Source of the DNA: Kitasatospora indigofera
Lineage (GTDB): Bacteria > Actinomycetota > Actinomycetes > Streptomycetales > Streptomycetaceae
Assembly (NCBI RefSeq): GCF_014655955.1
Contig: NZ_BNBO01000042.1
Location: 1 to 64,000, forward strand
Length of the DNA: 64,000 bases
Reading direction: 5' to 3'
Shown here: positions 16,149 through 24,251 of the stretch, piece after piece
How the letters are laid out: the number at the start of each line of letters is the position of its first letter
Position numbering within the stretch: the first letter of the stretch is position 1
Translations under genes and position numbers: made by a program
The notes under the pieces: generated by a model
What the model was told of the DNA's origin: nothing
The model's database searches: none
Seen by the model: the letters and a program-made list of their open reading frames with translations, nothing else

Positions 16149-18206
16149 TCAGCCCTCCGCGGGGGCCTCGCCGGGAACCGGCGGAACCTTCACGGTGTCC
16201 ACCACCGGGGCGGCCTCCGTCAGGGCGGCGGCGCCGTTGGTGAGCGCCAGCTCCTTCGGGGACTGCACCGGCGGGCGGGTGGACGGCGTGCGACGGGACG
16301 AGCCCGTCCAGGCCGGCCGGGCCGGGCGCTTGACGATCGGCGCGAAGATCTCGGCGATCTGCTCCTTGTTGAGGGTCTCCTTCTCCAGGAGTTCCAGGAC
16401 CAGGTTGTCGAGCACGTCGCGGTTCTCGACCAGGATCTCCCAGGCCTCGTTGTGCGCGTTCTCGATGAGCTTCTTGACCTCTTCGTCGACCAGCCCGGCG
16501 ACCTCTTCCGAGTAGTCGCGCTGGTGGCCCATCTCGCGGCCCAGGAACGGCTCCGAGTCGCTGGAGCCGAACTTGATCGCACCCAGCCGCTCGGTCATGC
16601 CGTACTGCGTGACCATCGCGCGGGCGGTGGCCGTGGCCTTCTCGATGTCGTTCGAGGCGCCGGTGGTCGGGTCGTGGAAGACCAGTTCCTCCGCCGCGCG
16701 CCCGCCCAGCATGTACGCGAGCTGGTCGAGCATCTCGTTGCGGGTGGTGGAGTACTTGTCCTCGTCCGGCAGCACCATGGTGTAGCCGAGCGCCCGCCCG
16801 CGGGACAGGATGGTGATCTTGTGGACCGGGTCCGCATTGGGGGAGGCCGCCGCGACCAGGGCGTGACCGCCCTCGTGGTACGCGGTGATCTTCTTCTCCT
16901 TCTCGGACATGATCCGGGTCCGCTTCTGCGGACCGGCCACGACCCGGTCGATCGCCTCGTCGAGGGTGAAGTTGTCGACCAGCTTCTTGTCGGAGCGGGC
17001 CGTCAGCAGCGCTGCCTCGTTGAGCACGTTCGCCAGGTCGGCACCGGTGAAGCCGGGGGTGCGCTTGGCGACGGCCCTGAGGTCGACGTCCGGCGCGACC
17101 GGCTTGCCCTTCTGGTGCACCTTGAGGATGTCCAGGCGGCCCTGCAGGTCCGGGCGCTCGACCGCGATCTGCCGGTCGAAGCGGCCCGGGCGCAGCAGCG
17201 CCGGGTCCAGGATGTCCGGGCGGTTGGTGGCCGCGATCAGGATGACGCCGCCCTTGACGTCGAAGCCGTCCATCTCGACCAGCAGCTGGTTGAGGGTCTG
17301 CTCGCGCTCGTCGTGGCCGCCGCCGAGACCCGCACCGCGGTGCCGGCCGACGGCGTCGATCTCGTCGACGAAGACGATCGCCGGGGCGTTCGCCTTGGCC
17401 TGCTCGAAGAGGTCGCGGACCCGGCTCGCGCCGACACCCACGAACATCTCGACGAAGTCCGAGCCGGAGATCGAGTAGAACGGCACGCCGGCCTCACCCG
17501 CGACCGCGCGGGCGAGCAGGGTCTTGCCGGTCCCGGGCGGGCCGTAGAGCAGCACACCCTTCGGGATCTTGGCCCCGACCGCCTGGAACTTGGCCGGCTC
17601 CTGCAGGAACTCCTTGATCTCGTGGAGCTCCTCCACCGCCTCGTCCGCACCGGCGACGTCCGCGAAGGTCGTCTTGGGGGTGTCCTTGGTCAGCAGCTTG
17701 GCCTTGGACTTGCCGAACTGCATGACCCGCGAGCCGCCACCCTGCATCTGGTTCATCAGGAAGAGGAAGACCAGCACGATGATGACGATCGGCAGCATCG
17801 ACAGCAGCAGGCTGACGAAGGTGCTCTGCTTCTCGGGGCTGATGGTGTAGCCCTCGGGCAGGGTGTTGGCATCCTTGTCGTCGATCTGCGTCTGCAGCCG
17901 CGCCGCGATGTCCTTGCCCTGGTCCCCGATGTAGGAGGCCTGGAACTTGCTGCCCGAAGGCGTCTTGCCCGTCCCGGAAGTCGGGAGCGTCGCGCCGTCC
18001 TTCAGCTGGATCTTGACAGTATTCGAATCACCAGTGGTGATCTGCGCCGATTTGACCTCGCCGGCATTGATCGCCGCGACGACCTGCCCGGTGTCCACCG
18101 TCTTGTAGCCGTTCGAGTCCGAAACGACCTGCATCAGCACAATGACGGCGAGGACGGCCAGCACGATCCACATGATCGGCGCACGGAAGTATCGCTTGAC
18201 GTCCAT
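16149..18206 (-). CDS. ftsH: ATP-dependent zinc metalloprotease FtsH
   Basis: FtsH is a membrane hexamer that unfolds and degrades membrane and short-lived regulatory proteins. The 685-residue protein has membrane helices at about 10-28 and 131-151 with an extracellular loop between. The AAA domain has Walker A GPPGTGKT (222-229), Walker B IVFVDEID and the second region of homology ATNRPDILDPALLRPGRFDR. The zinc site is HEGGH (444-448). ATG 18204-18206 is taken because homologues begin MDVKRYFR. A GTG twelve codons upstream is in frame but lacks a ribosome binding site. The real AGGAGGG lies 25 bases upstream of the ATG with a perfect hairpin between them. Confidence 0.96.
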   Translation of the reverse strand: MDVKRYFRAPIMWIVLAVLAVIVLMQVVSDSNGYKTVDTGQVVAAINAGEVKSAQITTGDSNTVKIQLKDGATLPTSGTGKTPSGSKFQASYIGDQGKDIAARLQTQIDDKDANTLPEGYTISPEKQSTFVSLLLSMLPIVIIVLVFLFLMNQMQGGGSRVMQFGKSKAKLLTKDTPKTTFADVAGADEAVEELHEIKEFLQEPAKFQAVGAKIPKGVLLYGPPGTGKTLLARAVAGEAGVPFYSISGSDFVEMFVGVGASRVRDLFEQAKANAPAIVFVDEIDAVGRHRGAGLGGGHDEREQTLNQLLVEMDGFDVKGGVILIAATNRPDILDPALLRPGRFDRQIAVERPDLQGRLDILKVHQKGKPVAPDVDLRAVAKRTPGFTGADLANVLNEAALLTARSDKKLVDNFTLDEAIDRVVAGPQKRTRIMSEKEKKITAYHEGGHALVAAASPNADPVHKITILSRGRALGYTMVLPDEDKYSTTRNEMLDQLAYMLGGRAAEELVFHDPTTGASNDIEKATATARAMVTQYGMTERLGAIKFGSSDSEPFLGREMGHQRDYSEEVAGLVDEEVKKLIENAHNEAWEILVENRDVLDNLVLELLEKETLNKEQIAEIFAPIVKRPARPAWTGSSRRTPSTRPPVQSPKELALTNGAAALTEAAPVVDTVKVPPVPGEAPAEG

Positions 18207-18237
18207 CCATGCGGGGCGTTGCCGCCCCGTCCCTCCT
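18204..18237 (-). promoter_or_regulatory. Structured translation start of ftsH: SD, hairpin, ATG
   Basis: On the minus strand AGGAGGG (18231-18237) is followed by one base, then a perfect 7-bp stem with a GCAA tetraloop (18212-18229), then five bases and the ATG. Unfolded, the spacing is too long for initiation; folded, it is about six bases. See findings. Confidence 0.6.
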
Positions 18238-18385
18238 GCCACTCAACGGCGCAGTGCGGCCGTTGGCCGCCGGCGCATCCGGGTCTGTGCTCATGTGAAG
18301 AGCGGTTTTATTGGACCGTACCGCAGTCCGTCCCCCTCTAGGCGGGAGCACGGCGGTACGACCTGTTTTCTTGTCCCCCGACCCA

Positions 18386-18417
18386 ACGGGCGGGAACGGC
18401 GTACTGTTCCCGCCCGT
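18386..18417 (-). terminator. Terminator after hpt
   Basis: A perfect 12-bp stem with an 8-base loop lies 16 bases past the hpt stop codon. There is no T-run, as is common for terminators in this group. Confidence 0.75.
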
Positions 18418-18432
18418 GGTCCGAACGGGGTG

Positions 18433-18987
18433 TCAGCCGCCGTAGACGTGCGGGGCCAGGGTGCCGATGAACGGCAGGTTGCGCAGCTTCTCCGCGTAGT
18501 CCAGGCCGTAACCGACCACGAACTCGTTGGGGATGTCGAAGCCGACGTACTTGACGTCGATCTCGACCTTGGCCGCGTCGGGCTTGCGCAGCAGCGTGCA
18601 GACCTCCAGGGAGGCCGGGCGGCGCGAGCCCAGGTTGCCGAGCAGCCAGGACAGCGTCAGGCCGGAGTCGATGATGTCCTCGACGATCAGGACGTCCCGG
18701 CCGGCGATGTCGGTGTCGAGGTCCTTGAGGATACGCACCACGCCGGAGGACTTGGTGCCCATCCCGTACGAGGAGACGGCCATCCAGTCCATCGTCACCT
18801 GCGAGTGCAGCGCGCGGGCGAGGTCGGCCATGACCATCACCGCACCCTTGAGGACGCCGACGATCAGCAGATCACGTCCGGCGTAGTCCCGGTCGATCCG
18901 CTCGGCCAGCTCCAGGAGCTTGGCGTCGATCTCGTCCTTGCTGATGAGCACCTTCGCCAGGTCGGCGCCCATGTCCTTGTCGTCCAC
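18433..18987 (-). CDS. hpt: Hypoxanthine phosphoribosyltransferase
   Basis: The enzyme salvages hypoxanthine (and often guanine) to IMP/GMP using PRPP. The 184-residue length is standard. The PRPP-binding signature is VLIVEDIIDSGLTL, and VGVLKGAVMVMADLARAL and PNEFVVGYGLDYAEKLRNLPFI are also typical. GTG 18985-18987 is chosen because of the upstream GAGGAC; ATG five codons later is an alternative. It lies 73 bases downstream of tilS on the same strand, the usual tilS-hpt-ftsH order, though a hairpin separates it from ftsH. Confidence 0.94.
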   Translation of the reverse strand: MDDKDMGADLAKVLISKDEIDAKLLELAERIDRDYAGRDLLIVGVLKGAVMVMADLARALHSQVTMDWMAVSSYGMGTKSSGVVRILKDLDTDIAGRDVLIVEDIIDSGLTLSWLLGNLGSRRPASLEVCTLLRKPDAAKVEIDVKYVGFDIPNEFVVGYGLDYAEKLRNLPFIGTLAPHVYGG

Positions 18988-19060
18988 CGGGGATACGTCC
19001 TCAAGCGTTCGGGGGTCTGTGTCGGCGGCGGCCAGGCTGCCCCGGGGCCATGCCTGCCCG

Positions 19061-20200
19061 TCAGTCGCCCTGTCGCCGGAAGACCAGCGTGCCACACCTG
19101 CGGGTGGCCTCGACGCCCCCGGGTAGGTGCAGGGGCCCCTGGCCGCGCCAGCCGGTGACCAGCAGGTCGACCGTTTCGAGGTGCCGGGCGAACAGGTCGC
19201 CGGCCGGGCAGCCCGCCCGCAGCGCGGCCCGGCGGAGCACCCGGCGGCGGACCGCCGGGGGCAGTTCGGCGAGCTTCGGGACGTCCAGCGCCCCTTCGCC
19301 CGTACGGAGGTCGCGTTCGGCGAGGGCCGCCCACTGGTCGAGCGCGTCGGCGTCGTCGCGGAACAGCCGGGCCGTCCGGGCGAGCGCCTCGACCACCCCG
19401 CCGCCGAGGTGCTTCTCCAGCACCGGGAGCACCTCGTGCCGCACCCGGGAGCGGGTGTAGGCAGGGTCACAGTTGTGCGGGTCGTCCCAGACCGGGATGG
19501 CCTGGGCGGTGCAGGCCTGCCGGGTCGCGGCCCGGTCGAGTTCGAGCAGCGGCCGGCGGTAGCGGCCCTTGTGGGCGGGCATGCCGGCCAGCGAGCGGGA
19601 GCCGGAGCCCCGGGCGAGGCCGAGCAGGACGGTCTCGGCCTGGTCGTCGCGGGTGTGGCCGAGCAGGACGGCGAGCGCCTGGTGGCGTTCGGCGGCGGCG
19701 TCCAGCGCCGCGTAGCGGGCGTCCCGGGCGGCGGCCTCCGGCCCGCCCTGGCGGCCGACCCGGACGGGCACCGCCTCGACCGGGTCCAGGCCGAGCGAGC
19801 GGAGCCGCTCGGCGACCTGGGCGGCCCGCTCGGCCGAGCCGGCCTGGAGGCCGTGGTCGACCGTGACGGCGCCGACCCGCAGGCCGAGCTTGGGGGCCTC
19901 GAAGGCGGTGGCGGTGGCCAGCGCCATGGAGTCCGCGCCGCCGCTGACCGCGACCAGCACCAGCGGGGAGCCGGGGGCGGCGGGCGTGCGGGGCAGCCCG
20001 GACGGATGACGGTGGGCGTTGCCGATCAGCGTGGTGGCGGCACCGGCGTTGGCGCCGGCGTTCACCAGGGCGGCACCGCCCGGGCGGCCGTGCGGGGCAC
20101 GGGCGGGCGCGGTGAAGGTGGTTCCGGCCTCGGCGGCGAGGTCGGCGAGCGTGCGGCGTACGGCCAGGCGTATCGCGGCGACGGCGGGGTGTGGGCCCAC
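19061..20200 (-). CDS. tilS: tRNA(Ile)-lysidine synthetase
   Basis: TilS attaches lysine to C34 of the CAU-anticodon tRNA(Ile), changing its decoding from AUG to AUA. The 379-residue protein has the PP-loop ATP motif SGGADS after LVLVAVSGG, and the N-type ATPase blocks VDHGLQ, ARDARYAAL, LGHTRDDQAETVLL and RPLLEL. The C-terminal TilS domain follows (LARTARLFRDDADALDQWA onward). Residues 1-80 form a longer than usual N-terminal segment rich in Ala and Gly before the PP-loop. It begins at 20200 and is the first gene of the tilS-hpt unit. Confidence 0.93.
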   Translation of the reverse strand: MGPHPAVAAIRLAVRRTLADLAAEAGTTFTAPARAPHGRPGGAALVNAGANAGAATTLIGNAHRHPSGLPRTPAAPGSPLVLVAVSGGADSMALATATAFEAPKLGLRVGAVTVDHGLQAGSAERAAQVAERLRSLGLDPVEAVPVRVGRQGGPEAAARDARYAALDAAAERHQALAVLLGHTRDDQAETVLLGLARGSGSRSLAGMPAHKGRYRRPLLELDRAATRQACTAQAIPVWDDPHNCDPAYTRSRVRHEVLPVLEKHLGGGVVEALARTARLFRDDADALDQWAALAERDLRTGEGALDVPKLAELPPAVRRRVLRRAALRAGCPAGDLFARHLETVDLLVTGWRGQGPLHLPGGVEATRRCGTLVFRRQGD

Positions 20201-20261
20201 GGCGGAGCACTCCTTGGCGGAGGGGACAGACGGCGACGGGACGCGGCGGGGAACCGCGCGA

Positions 20262-20292
20262 CTGTGAGCGCCTTGTTACCGGGCGCTCACAG
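20262..20292 (-). terminator. Terminator between the HExxH protease gene and tilS
   Basis: A perfect 11-bp stem (20262-20272 and 20282-20292) with a 9-base loop lies in the 271-base gap upstream of tilS and downstream of the protease gene. It could also act as an operator; nothing else is recognised in this gap. Confidence 0.6.
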
Positions 20293-20471
20293 ATGGTGGC
20301 AGAAATGAGCCGCCGGCTACGCCACCCGCGCCACCAGTACGACCACCGTCCCACGTACGGGTGAATGAAGAAACGTATCTCCACCCGCCGTCTGCACGAT
20401 TGGACCACGCGTGCGAGCGCGTCCGGCCACGGCGGGACGCCGCCGGGCCGGCTGCCGGGCCGCCGGCCGGG

Positions 20472-21650
20472 TCAGCGGCCGACCCGGGCCACCCAGGCCG
20501 CCGGATTGTGGATCTCGTCCTTGGTGGGGAGCGTGTTCGGCGAGGTCCAGACCCGGTTGAAGCCGTCCATCCCGATCCGGTCCACCACGCCGCGCACGAA
20601 CACCGCGCCGTCCTGGTACTGGCGCAGCTTGGCGTCCATCCCCAGCAGCCGGCGCAGCACCAGGTCGAGCCGGTTCGCCCCGCGGTCCCGGCGCTGCTGG
20701 AACTTCTCGCGGATCTCCGCCACGCTCGGCACCACGGCCGGGCCGACGCCGTCCATCACCACGTCCGCGTGGCCCTCCAGCAGCGACATCACGGCCGTCA
20801 GCCGGCCGAGGATCTCGCGCTGGGCCGGCGACTGGACGACCTCCAGCAGGCCCGCCGACGGGGAGCCGTCACCGCGGGTGCCGAGGCCGGTCAGACCGCC
20901 GCCGACCGACCCGGCCGCTTCCCGGACGCGCTCCAGCAGGGCGCCCGGGTCGACGTCGGTCTCGGCGAGGAAGGACTGCACCTCGGACTGGATGTGGTCG
21001 CGCAGCCAGGGCACCGCGGTGAACTGGGTCCGGTGGGTCTCCTCGTGCAGGCAGACCCAGAGCCGGAAGTCCGCCGGGTTCACCTCCAGCTCGCGCTCCA
21101 CCTGGACGATGTTCGGCGCCACCAGGAGCAGCCGGCCGGGGCCCGGGCCGGCCGGGCCGAGCCGGGGCTTGTCGAAGAGCGCCGCCGGGCTGTCCGGGGT
21201 CTCCACCGAGGACTCGGCCGGCGCGAAGGTCTCGTACTGCCCGAGCACCTTGGCGGACAGGAACGCCAGCAGCGCACCCACCTCGATGCCGGTGGCCTTC
21301 TCCCCCACCGCGCCGAAGACGCCCGCGGCGGCCGAGGACGACCGGCGCGCCTGCAGCTTCTCCACCAGCGGCTGGACGATCGTGCGGAAGCCCGCCACGT
21401 TCGCCCGCACCCAGCCCGGCCGGTCCACGATCAGCACCGGGGTCGCGGTCGCCGCCGCCAGGCTGCTGGAGCGCATCCCGGTGAACTCCCGGACGTGCTC
21501 CTCCGCCTCCAGCGCGTGCCGGCGCAACTCGGCCACCACCTCGGCCGCCTGTGCCCGGGTCACCTCGGGGCCCGGCCGGACCAGCCTGGTCGCAGTCGCG
21601 ACCGCGAGATTCCAGTCGACCATGTCAGCACCGCCGCTCGCGCTCGTCAT
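20472..21650 (-). CDS. Zinc-dependent metalloprotease, DUF2342 family
   Basis: The 392-residue protein matches the actinobacterial DUF2342/zincin-like family, sometimes named a coenzyme F420 biosynthesis-associated protein. The metal site is HEETH in LWVCLHEETHRTQF; a likely third ligand lies in the later helix LLEGHADVVMDGVG. Other landmarks are VDWNLAVATATRLV at the start and RLDLVLRRLLGMDAKLRQYQDG near the end. No signal peptide is seen, so it is probably cytoplasmic. Substrate unknown. ATG 21648-21650 follows GAGGG; a second Met nine codons later is an alternative. It stands between dacB and tilS, a conserved neighbourhood. Confidence 0.82.
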   Translation of the reverse strand: MTSASGGADMVDWNLAVATATRLVRPGPEVTRAQAAEVVAELRRHALEAEEHVREFTGMRSSSLAAATATPVLIVDRPGWVRANVAGFRTIVQPLVEKLQARRSSSAAAGVFGAVGEKATGIEVGALLAFLSAKVLGQYETFAPAESSVETPDSPAALFDKPRLGPAGPGPGRLLLVAPNIVQVERELEVNPADFRLWVCLHEETHRTQFTAVPWLRDHIQSEVQSFLAETDVDPGALLERVREAAGSVGGGLTGLGTRGDGSPSAGLLEVVQSPAQREILGRLTAVMSLLEGHADVVMDGVGPAVVPSVAEIREKFQQRRDRGANRLDLVLRRLLGMDAKLRQYQDGAVFVRGVVDRIGMDGFNRVWTSPNTLPTKDEIHNPAAWVARVGR

Positions 21651-21788
21651 GCCCTCACCGTACGTGCTCCACCGCACCGGGGGGAGTCGCATGCGCCGAC
21701 GTGCTAAGAGCGGGGGGCGGACGACGGGCGGCCCCCGCGGTGGCGGCGGGCCGGACGGCCGGCCCGCGACGCCGCCCCGACCGGCGCG

Positions 21789-23396
21789 TCAGTGGCAGCC
21801 GCAGGCCGCCAACCGGGCGACGATCCGGTCCATCGCGGCCCGGGCGGTGTCCGCCGGGGCGGTGGTCCTGGTCATCACGGCGAACGAGAGCAGCCGCCCG
21901 TCGGCGTCCACCACGGTGCCGGCGAGGGTGTTCACCCCGCTCCGGGTGCCGGTCTTGGCCCGGACCAGGCCGGCCGCCTCGGCCGCCCCCGAGCCCGCGC
22001 CGTAGCGCTTGCCCAGCGTGCCGGTGAACCCCGCGACCGGCAGGCCGGTCAGCACCGGGCGCAGCTCCGGGTGGTCCGGCGAGGAGGCCAGGCCGAGGAG
22101 CTGGACCAGCACCGCGGGCGGGATCGTGTTGCCCGCGTGCAGCCCGCTGCCGTCGTGCAGGACCAGCCCGGCCGACCGGACGCCCAGCCCGGCCAGCGTC
22201 TCGGTGACGGCGGCGGCCGCGCCGTCGAAGCCGGCGGGCTTGTGCGCGGCCAGCGCCACCTGCCGGGCGACCGCCTCGGCCAGCGTGTTGTCGGAGGTGG
22301 TGAGCAGCCGCTCCACCAGCCGGGCGACGGTCGGCGAGGTCACCTCGGCGAGCACCGCGGACCCGGCCGGGACGGCCGCCGCCGTCTGCTTGGCCTTGCC
22401 GTCCACCGTGATGCCGTGGGTCCTCAGCAGTGCGGCGAACTGCTCGGCGGCCTGGCCCGCGGGATCGGCCACCCGGGCGGGCGCCTCCTCGCGGCTGCGC
22501 GGGTCCGCCTTCGCCTCGTCCACCATCAGCGGGGTCATCAGCGGGATGTTGGTCGCGTCGTAGTCCGCGTGCTGCGGGCTGCCGGTGTACAGCGAGACGT
22601 CGTAACCGAGCCGGACGGTGCCGGTGCCGGCCGCCTTCAGCGCGGCCGCCGTCCGGGTGGCGAGCGCCTCCAGCGAGGCGGGCGCGGTGTCGGCGTCGGC
22701 CGGGGCGCCGTCGATCTGCACCTGGTCGGCGGGGAGCGCGGTGAGGGTCGGGTCGCCGCCGCCCACCAGGGTGATGTCGGAGGGGCTCGCGCCCGCGACC
22801 ACCCTGGTGGTGATCCGGGTGTCGCCCGGGATCAGGGTCAGGGCCGCCAGCGAGGTGGCCAGCTTGGTGGTCGAGGCGGGTGTCGCGGGGGTGTTCTCGC
22901 CGGCCCCGTAGAGGATCTGCCCGCTGGTGGCGTCCGCCACGGCGAAGGTGACGGTGCCCAGCGACTTGTCCGTGAGGGCGGCCGCGAGCGCCTGCCGCAG
23001 GCCGGCCGCGGTGGGGATGCCCACCGCGGCGCCGTCCGCGGGCTGCAGCACCAGGCCGGCCGGCGGCGGGCCCGGCTTGCGGGCGGTCGCCGGGGCCGCC
23101 GAGCCGGTCACGCCGGCCGGCTTGCCGGCGGGGGTGCCGGGACCGGCGGCGGGCTTCGCCGCCGGGGAGGACGCGCCGGGCGAGGCTGTCCGGTCGTCAC
23201 CGTGCCGGTCCCCGTGCCCGTCGCCCTTGCCGCCGCGGCCGTCGTCGTGCCCCGTGGCGTGACCGCTCGGCGAGGGGGACGGCGCCGCGTACGCCCCGCC
23301 CCCGCCCAGCACCGCGCCCCCGGTCAGCAGCGCCGCCCCCAGCAACCGCGCCGTCGCGAGGCCGCGCCGTCGCCCCGCCCCCGTACCTGCTCGCAC
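21789..23396 (-). CDS. dacB: D-alanyl-D-alanine carboxypeptidase/endopeptidase, PBP4 family
   Basis: This low-molecular-weight penicillin-binding protein should trim or cleave peptidoglycan cross-links outside the membrane. From GTG 23394-23396 it has 535 residues with a signal peptide (RRR, then a hydrophobic run, cleavage after AYA). The catalytic motifs are in order: S-T-T-K (175-178), SDN (368-370) and KTG (481-483), with the S13-type block LHDGSGLHAGN. Between signal and catalytic domain lies a His/Asp/Gly-rich stretch (HATGHDDGRGGKGDGHGDRH) that could bind metal, then a Pro/Ala linker. AAAGGGG precedes the start. It is divergent from ppa across 76 bases. Confidence 0.92.
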   Translation of the reverse strand: MRAGTGAGRRRGLATARLLGAALLTGGAVLGGGGAYAAPSPSPSGHATGHDDGRGGKGDGHGDRHGDDRTASPGASSPAAKPAAGPGTPAGKPAGVTGSAAPATARKPGPPPAGLVLQPADGAAVGIPTAAGLRQALAAALTDKSLGTVTFAVADATSGQILYGAGENTPATPASTTKLATSLAALTLIPGDTRITTRVVAGASPSDITLVGGGDPTLTALPADQVQIDGAPADADTAPASLEALATRTAAALKAAGTGTVRLGYDVSLYTGSPQHADYDATNIPLMTPLMVDEAKADPRSREEAPARVADPAGQAAEQFAALLRTHGITVDGKAKQTAAAVPAGSAVLAEVTSPTVARLVERLLTTSDNTLAEAVARQVALAAHKPAGFDGAAAAVTETLAGLGVRSAGLVLHDGSGLHAGNTIPPAVLVQLLGLASSPDHPELRPVLTGLPVAGFTGTLGKRYGAGSGAAEAAGLVRAKTGTRSGVNTLAGTVVDADGRLLSFAVMTRTTAPADTARAAMDRIVARLAACGCH

Positions 23397-23472
23397 CGAC
23401 CGGCCCCTTTCCTGAGCACTCACTCCCGTAGGAGACACTTGGATTCTGTCAGTCCCTACCTTGGAGGAACGC

Positions 23473-23964
23473 GTGGAGTTCGACGTCCTGATCGAGATCC
23501 CGAAGGGCTCGCGGAACAAGTACGAGGTCGACCACGAGACCGGTCGCCTTCGCCTCGACCGGATGCTCTTCACCTCGACCCGTTACCCGGCCGACTACGG
23601 CTACGTCGAGGGCACCCTCGCGGACGACGGCGACCCGCTGGACGCCCTGGTCATCCTGGACGAGCCGACCTTCCCGGGCTGCCTGATCAAGTGCCGCGCC
23701 ATCGGCATGTTCAAGATGACCGACGAGGCCGGCGGCGACGACAAGCTGCTCTGCGTCCCCGCGACCGACCCGCGCTGGGAGCACCTCAAGGACATCCACC
23801 ACGTGTCGGAGTTCGACCGCCTGGAGATCCAGCACTTCTTCGAGGTCTACAAGGACCTGGAGCCCGGCAAGTCCGTCGAGGGCGCCGACTGGGTCGGCCG
23901 CGCCGAGGCCGAGGCCGAGGTCACCGCGTCGATCAAGCGCCTGGCGGACTCCGGCGGCCACTGA
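23473..23964 (+). CDS. ppa: Inorganic pyrophosphatase (family I)
   Basis: The enzyme hydrolyses pyrophosphate released in biosynthesis and so pulls those reactions forward. The 163-residue protein starts MEFDVLIEIPKGSRNKYEVD. It contains the signature GDPLDALVILDEP, whose Asp residues bind magnesium, and YPADYGYVEGTLADDG. GTG 23473 is chosen because GGAGG lies five bases upstream; a TTG four codons earlier would place the ribosome binding site inside the gene. A strong terminator follows. Confidence 0.96.
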   Translation: MEFDVLIEIPKGSRNKYEVDHETGRLRLDRMLFTSTRYPADYGYVEGTLADDGDPLDALVILDEPTFPGCLIKCRAIGMFKMTDEAGGDDKLLCVPATDPRWEHLKDIHHVSEFDRLEIQHFFEVYKDLEPGKSVEGADWVGRAEAEAEVTASIKRLADSGGH

Positions 23965-23998
23965 GCCGCGGACGCCCGGTCTCGTACGCGAGCCCTGG

Positions 23999-24037
23999 GG
24001 CCGGGGTGGACGGAGCGATCCGTGCACCCCGGCCTTT
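23999..24037 (+). terminator. Rho-independent terminator after ppa
   Basis: A 10-bp outer stem (23999-24008 with 24025-24034), a small internal loop and a 4-bp inner stem with a GCGA loop are followed by TTT. It lies 35 bases past the ppa stop. Confidence 0.88.
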
Positions 24038-24065
24038 GCCGTACCCGGGCGGGCCGGCGGGCGCC

Positions 24066-24101
24066 CCGGTGCTCGGCGGTGGGCCGGTGCTCGGCGGTGG
24101 G
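24066..24101. repeat. 18-bp tandem repeat, two copies
   Basis: The unit CCGGTGCTCGGCGGTGGG occurs twice in perfect tandem at 24066-24083 and 24084-24101, with degenerate remnants up to about 24135. It is noncoding, between the ppa terminator and the haem oxygenase control region. Confidence 0.85.
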
Positions 24102-24148
24102 CCGACGGGGCCGGTGCTTGGCCGTGCCCCGGTGCGGGCAGGTCTTTA

Positions 24149-24186
24149 CCGACGGACCGTCGGAACGTTTGCCGACAGACTGTCGG
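24149..24186. promoter_or_regulatory. Two near-identical tandem palindromes upstream of hmuO
   Basis: CCGACGGACCGTCGG (24149-24163) and CCGACAGACTGTCGG (24172-24186) are each perfect 6-3-6 palindromes. They differ from each other at two compensating positions, and their centres are 23 bp apart. They end eight bases before the predicted -35. See findings. Confidence 0.6.
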
Positions 24187-24193
24187 GACGACA

Positions 24194-24222
24194 TTGACTT
24201 AGGTAAGCCTAACCATAAGAAT
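24194..24222 (+). promoter_or_regulatory. hmuO promoter overlapped by an iron box
   Basis: A TTGACT -35 (24194-24199) and a weak -10 near 24216-24222 flank TTAGGTAAGCCTAACCATA (24199-24217). That sequence matches the DtxR/DmdR iron box consensus TTAGGTTAGGCTAACCTAA at about 15 of 19 positions. Iron-loaded repressor bound here would block the polymerase. Confidence 0.82.
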
Positions 24223-24251
24223 CGGACTGTTCCCGATCACTGGAGGCCCAC

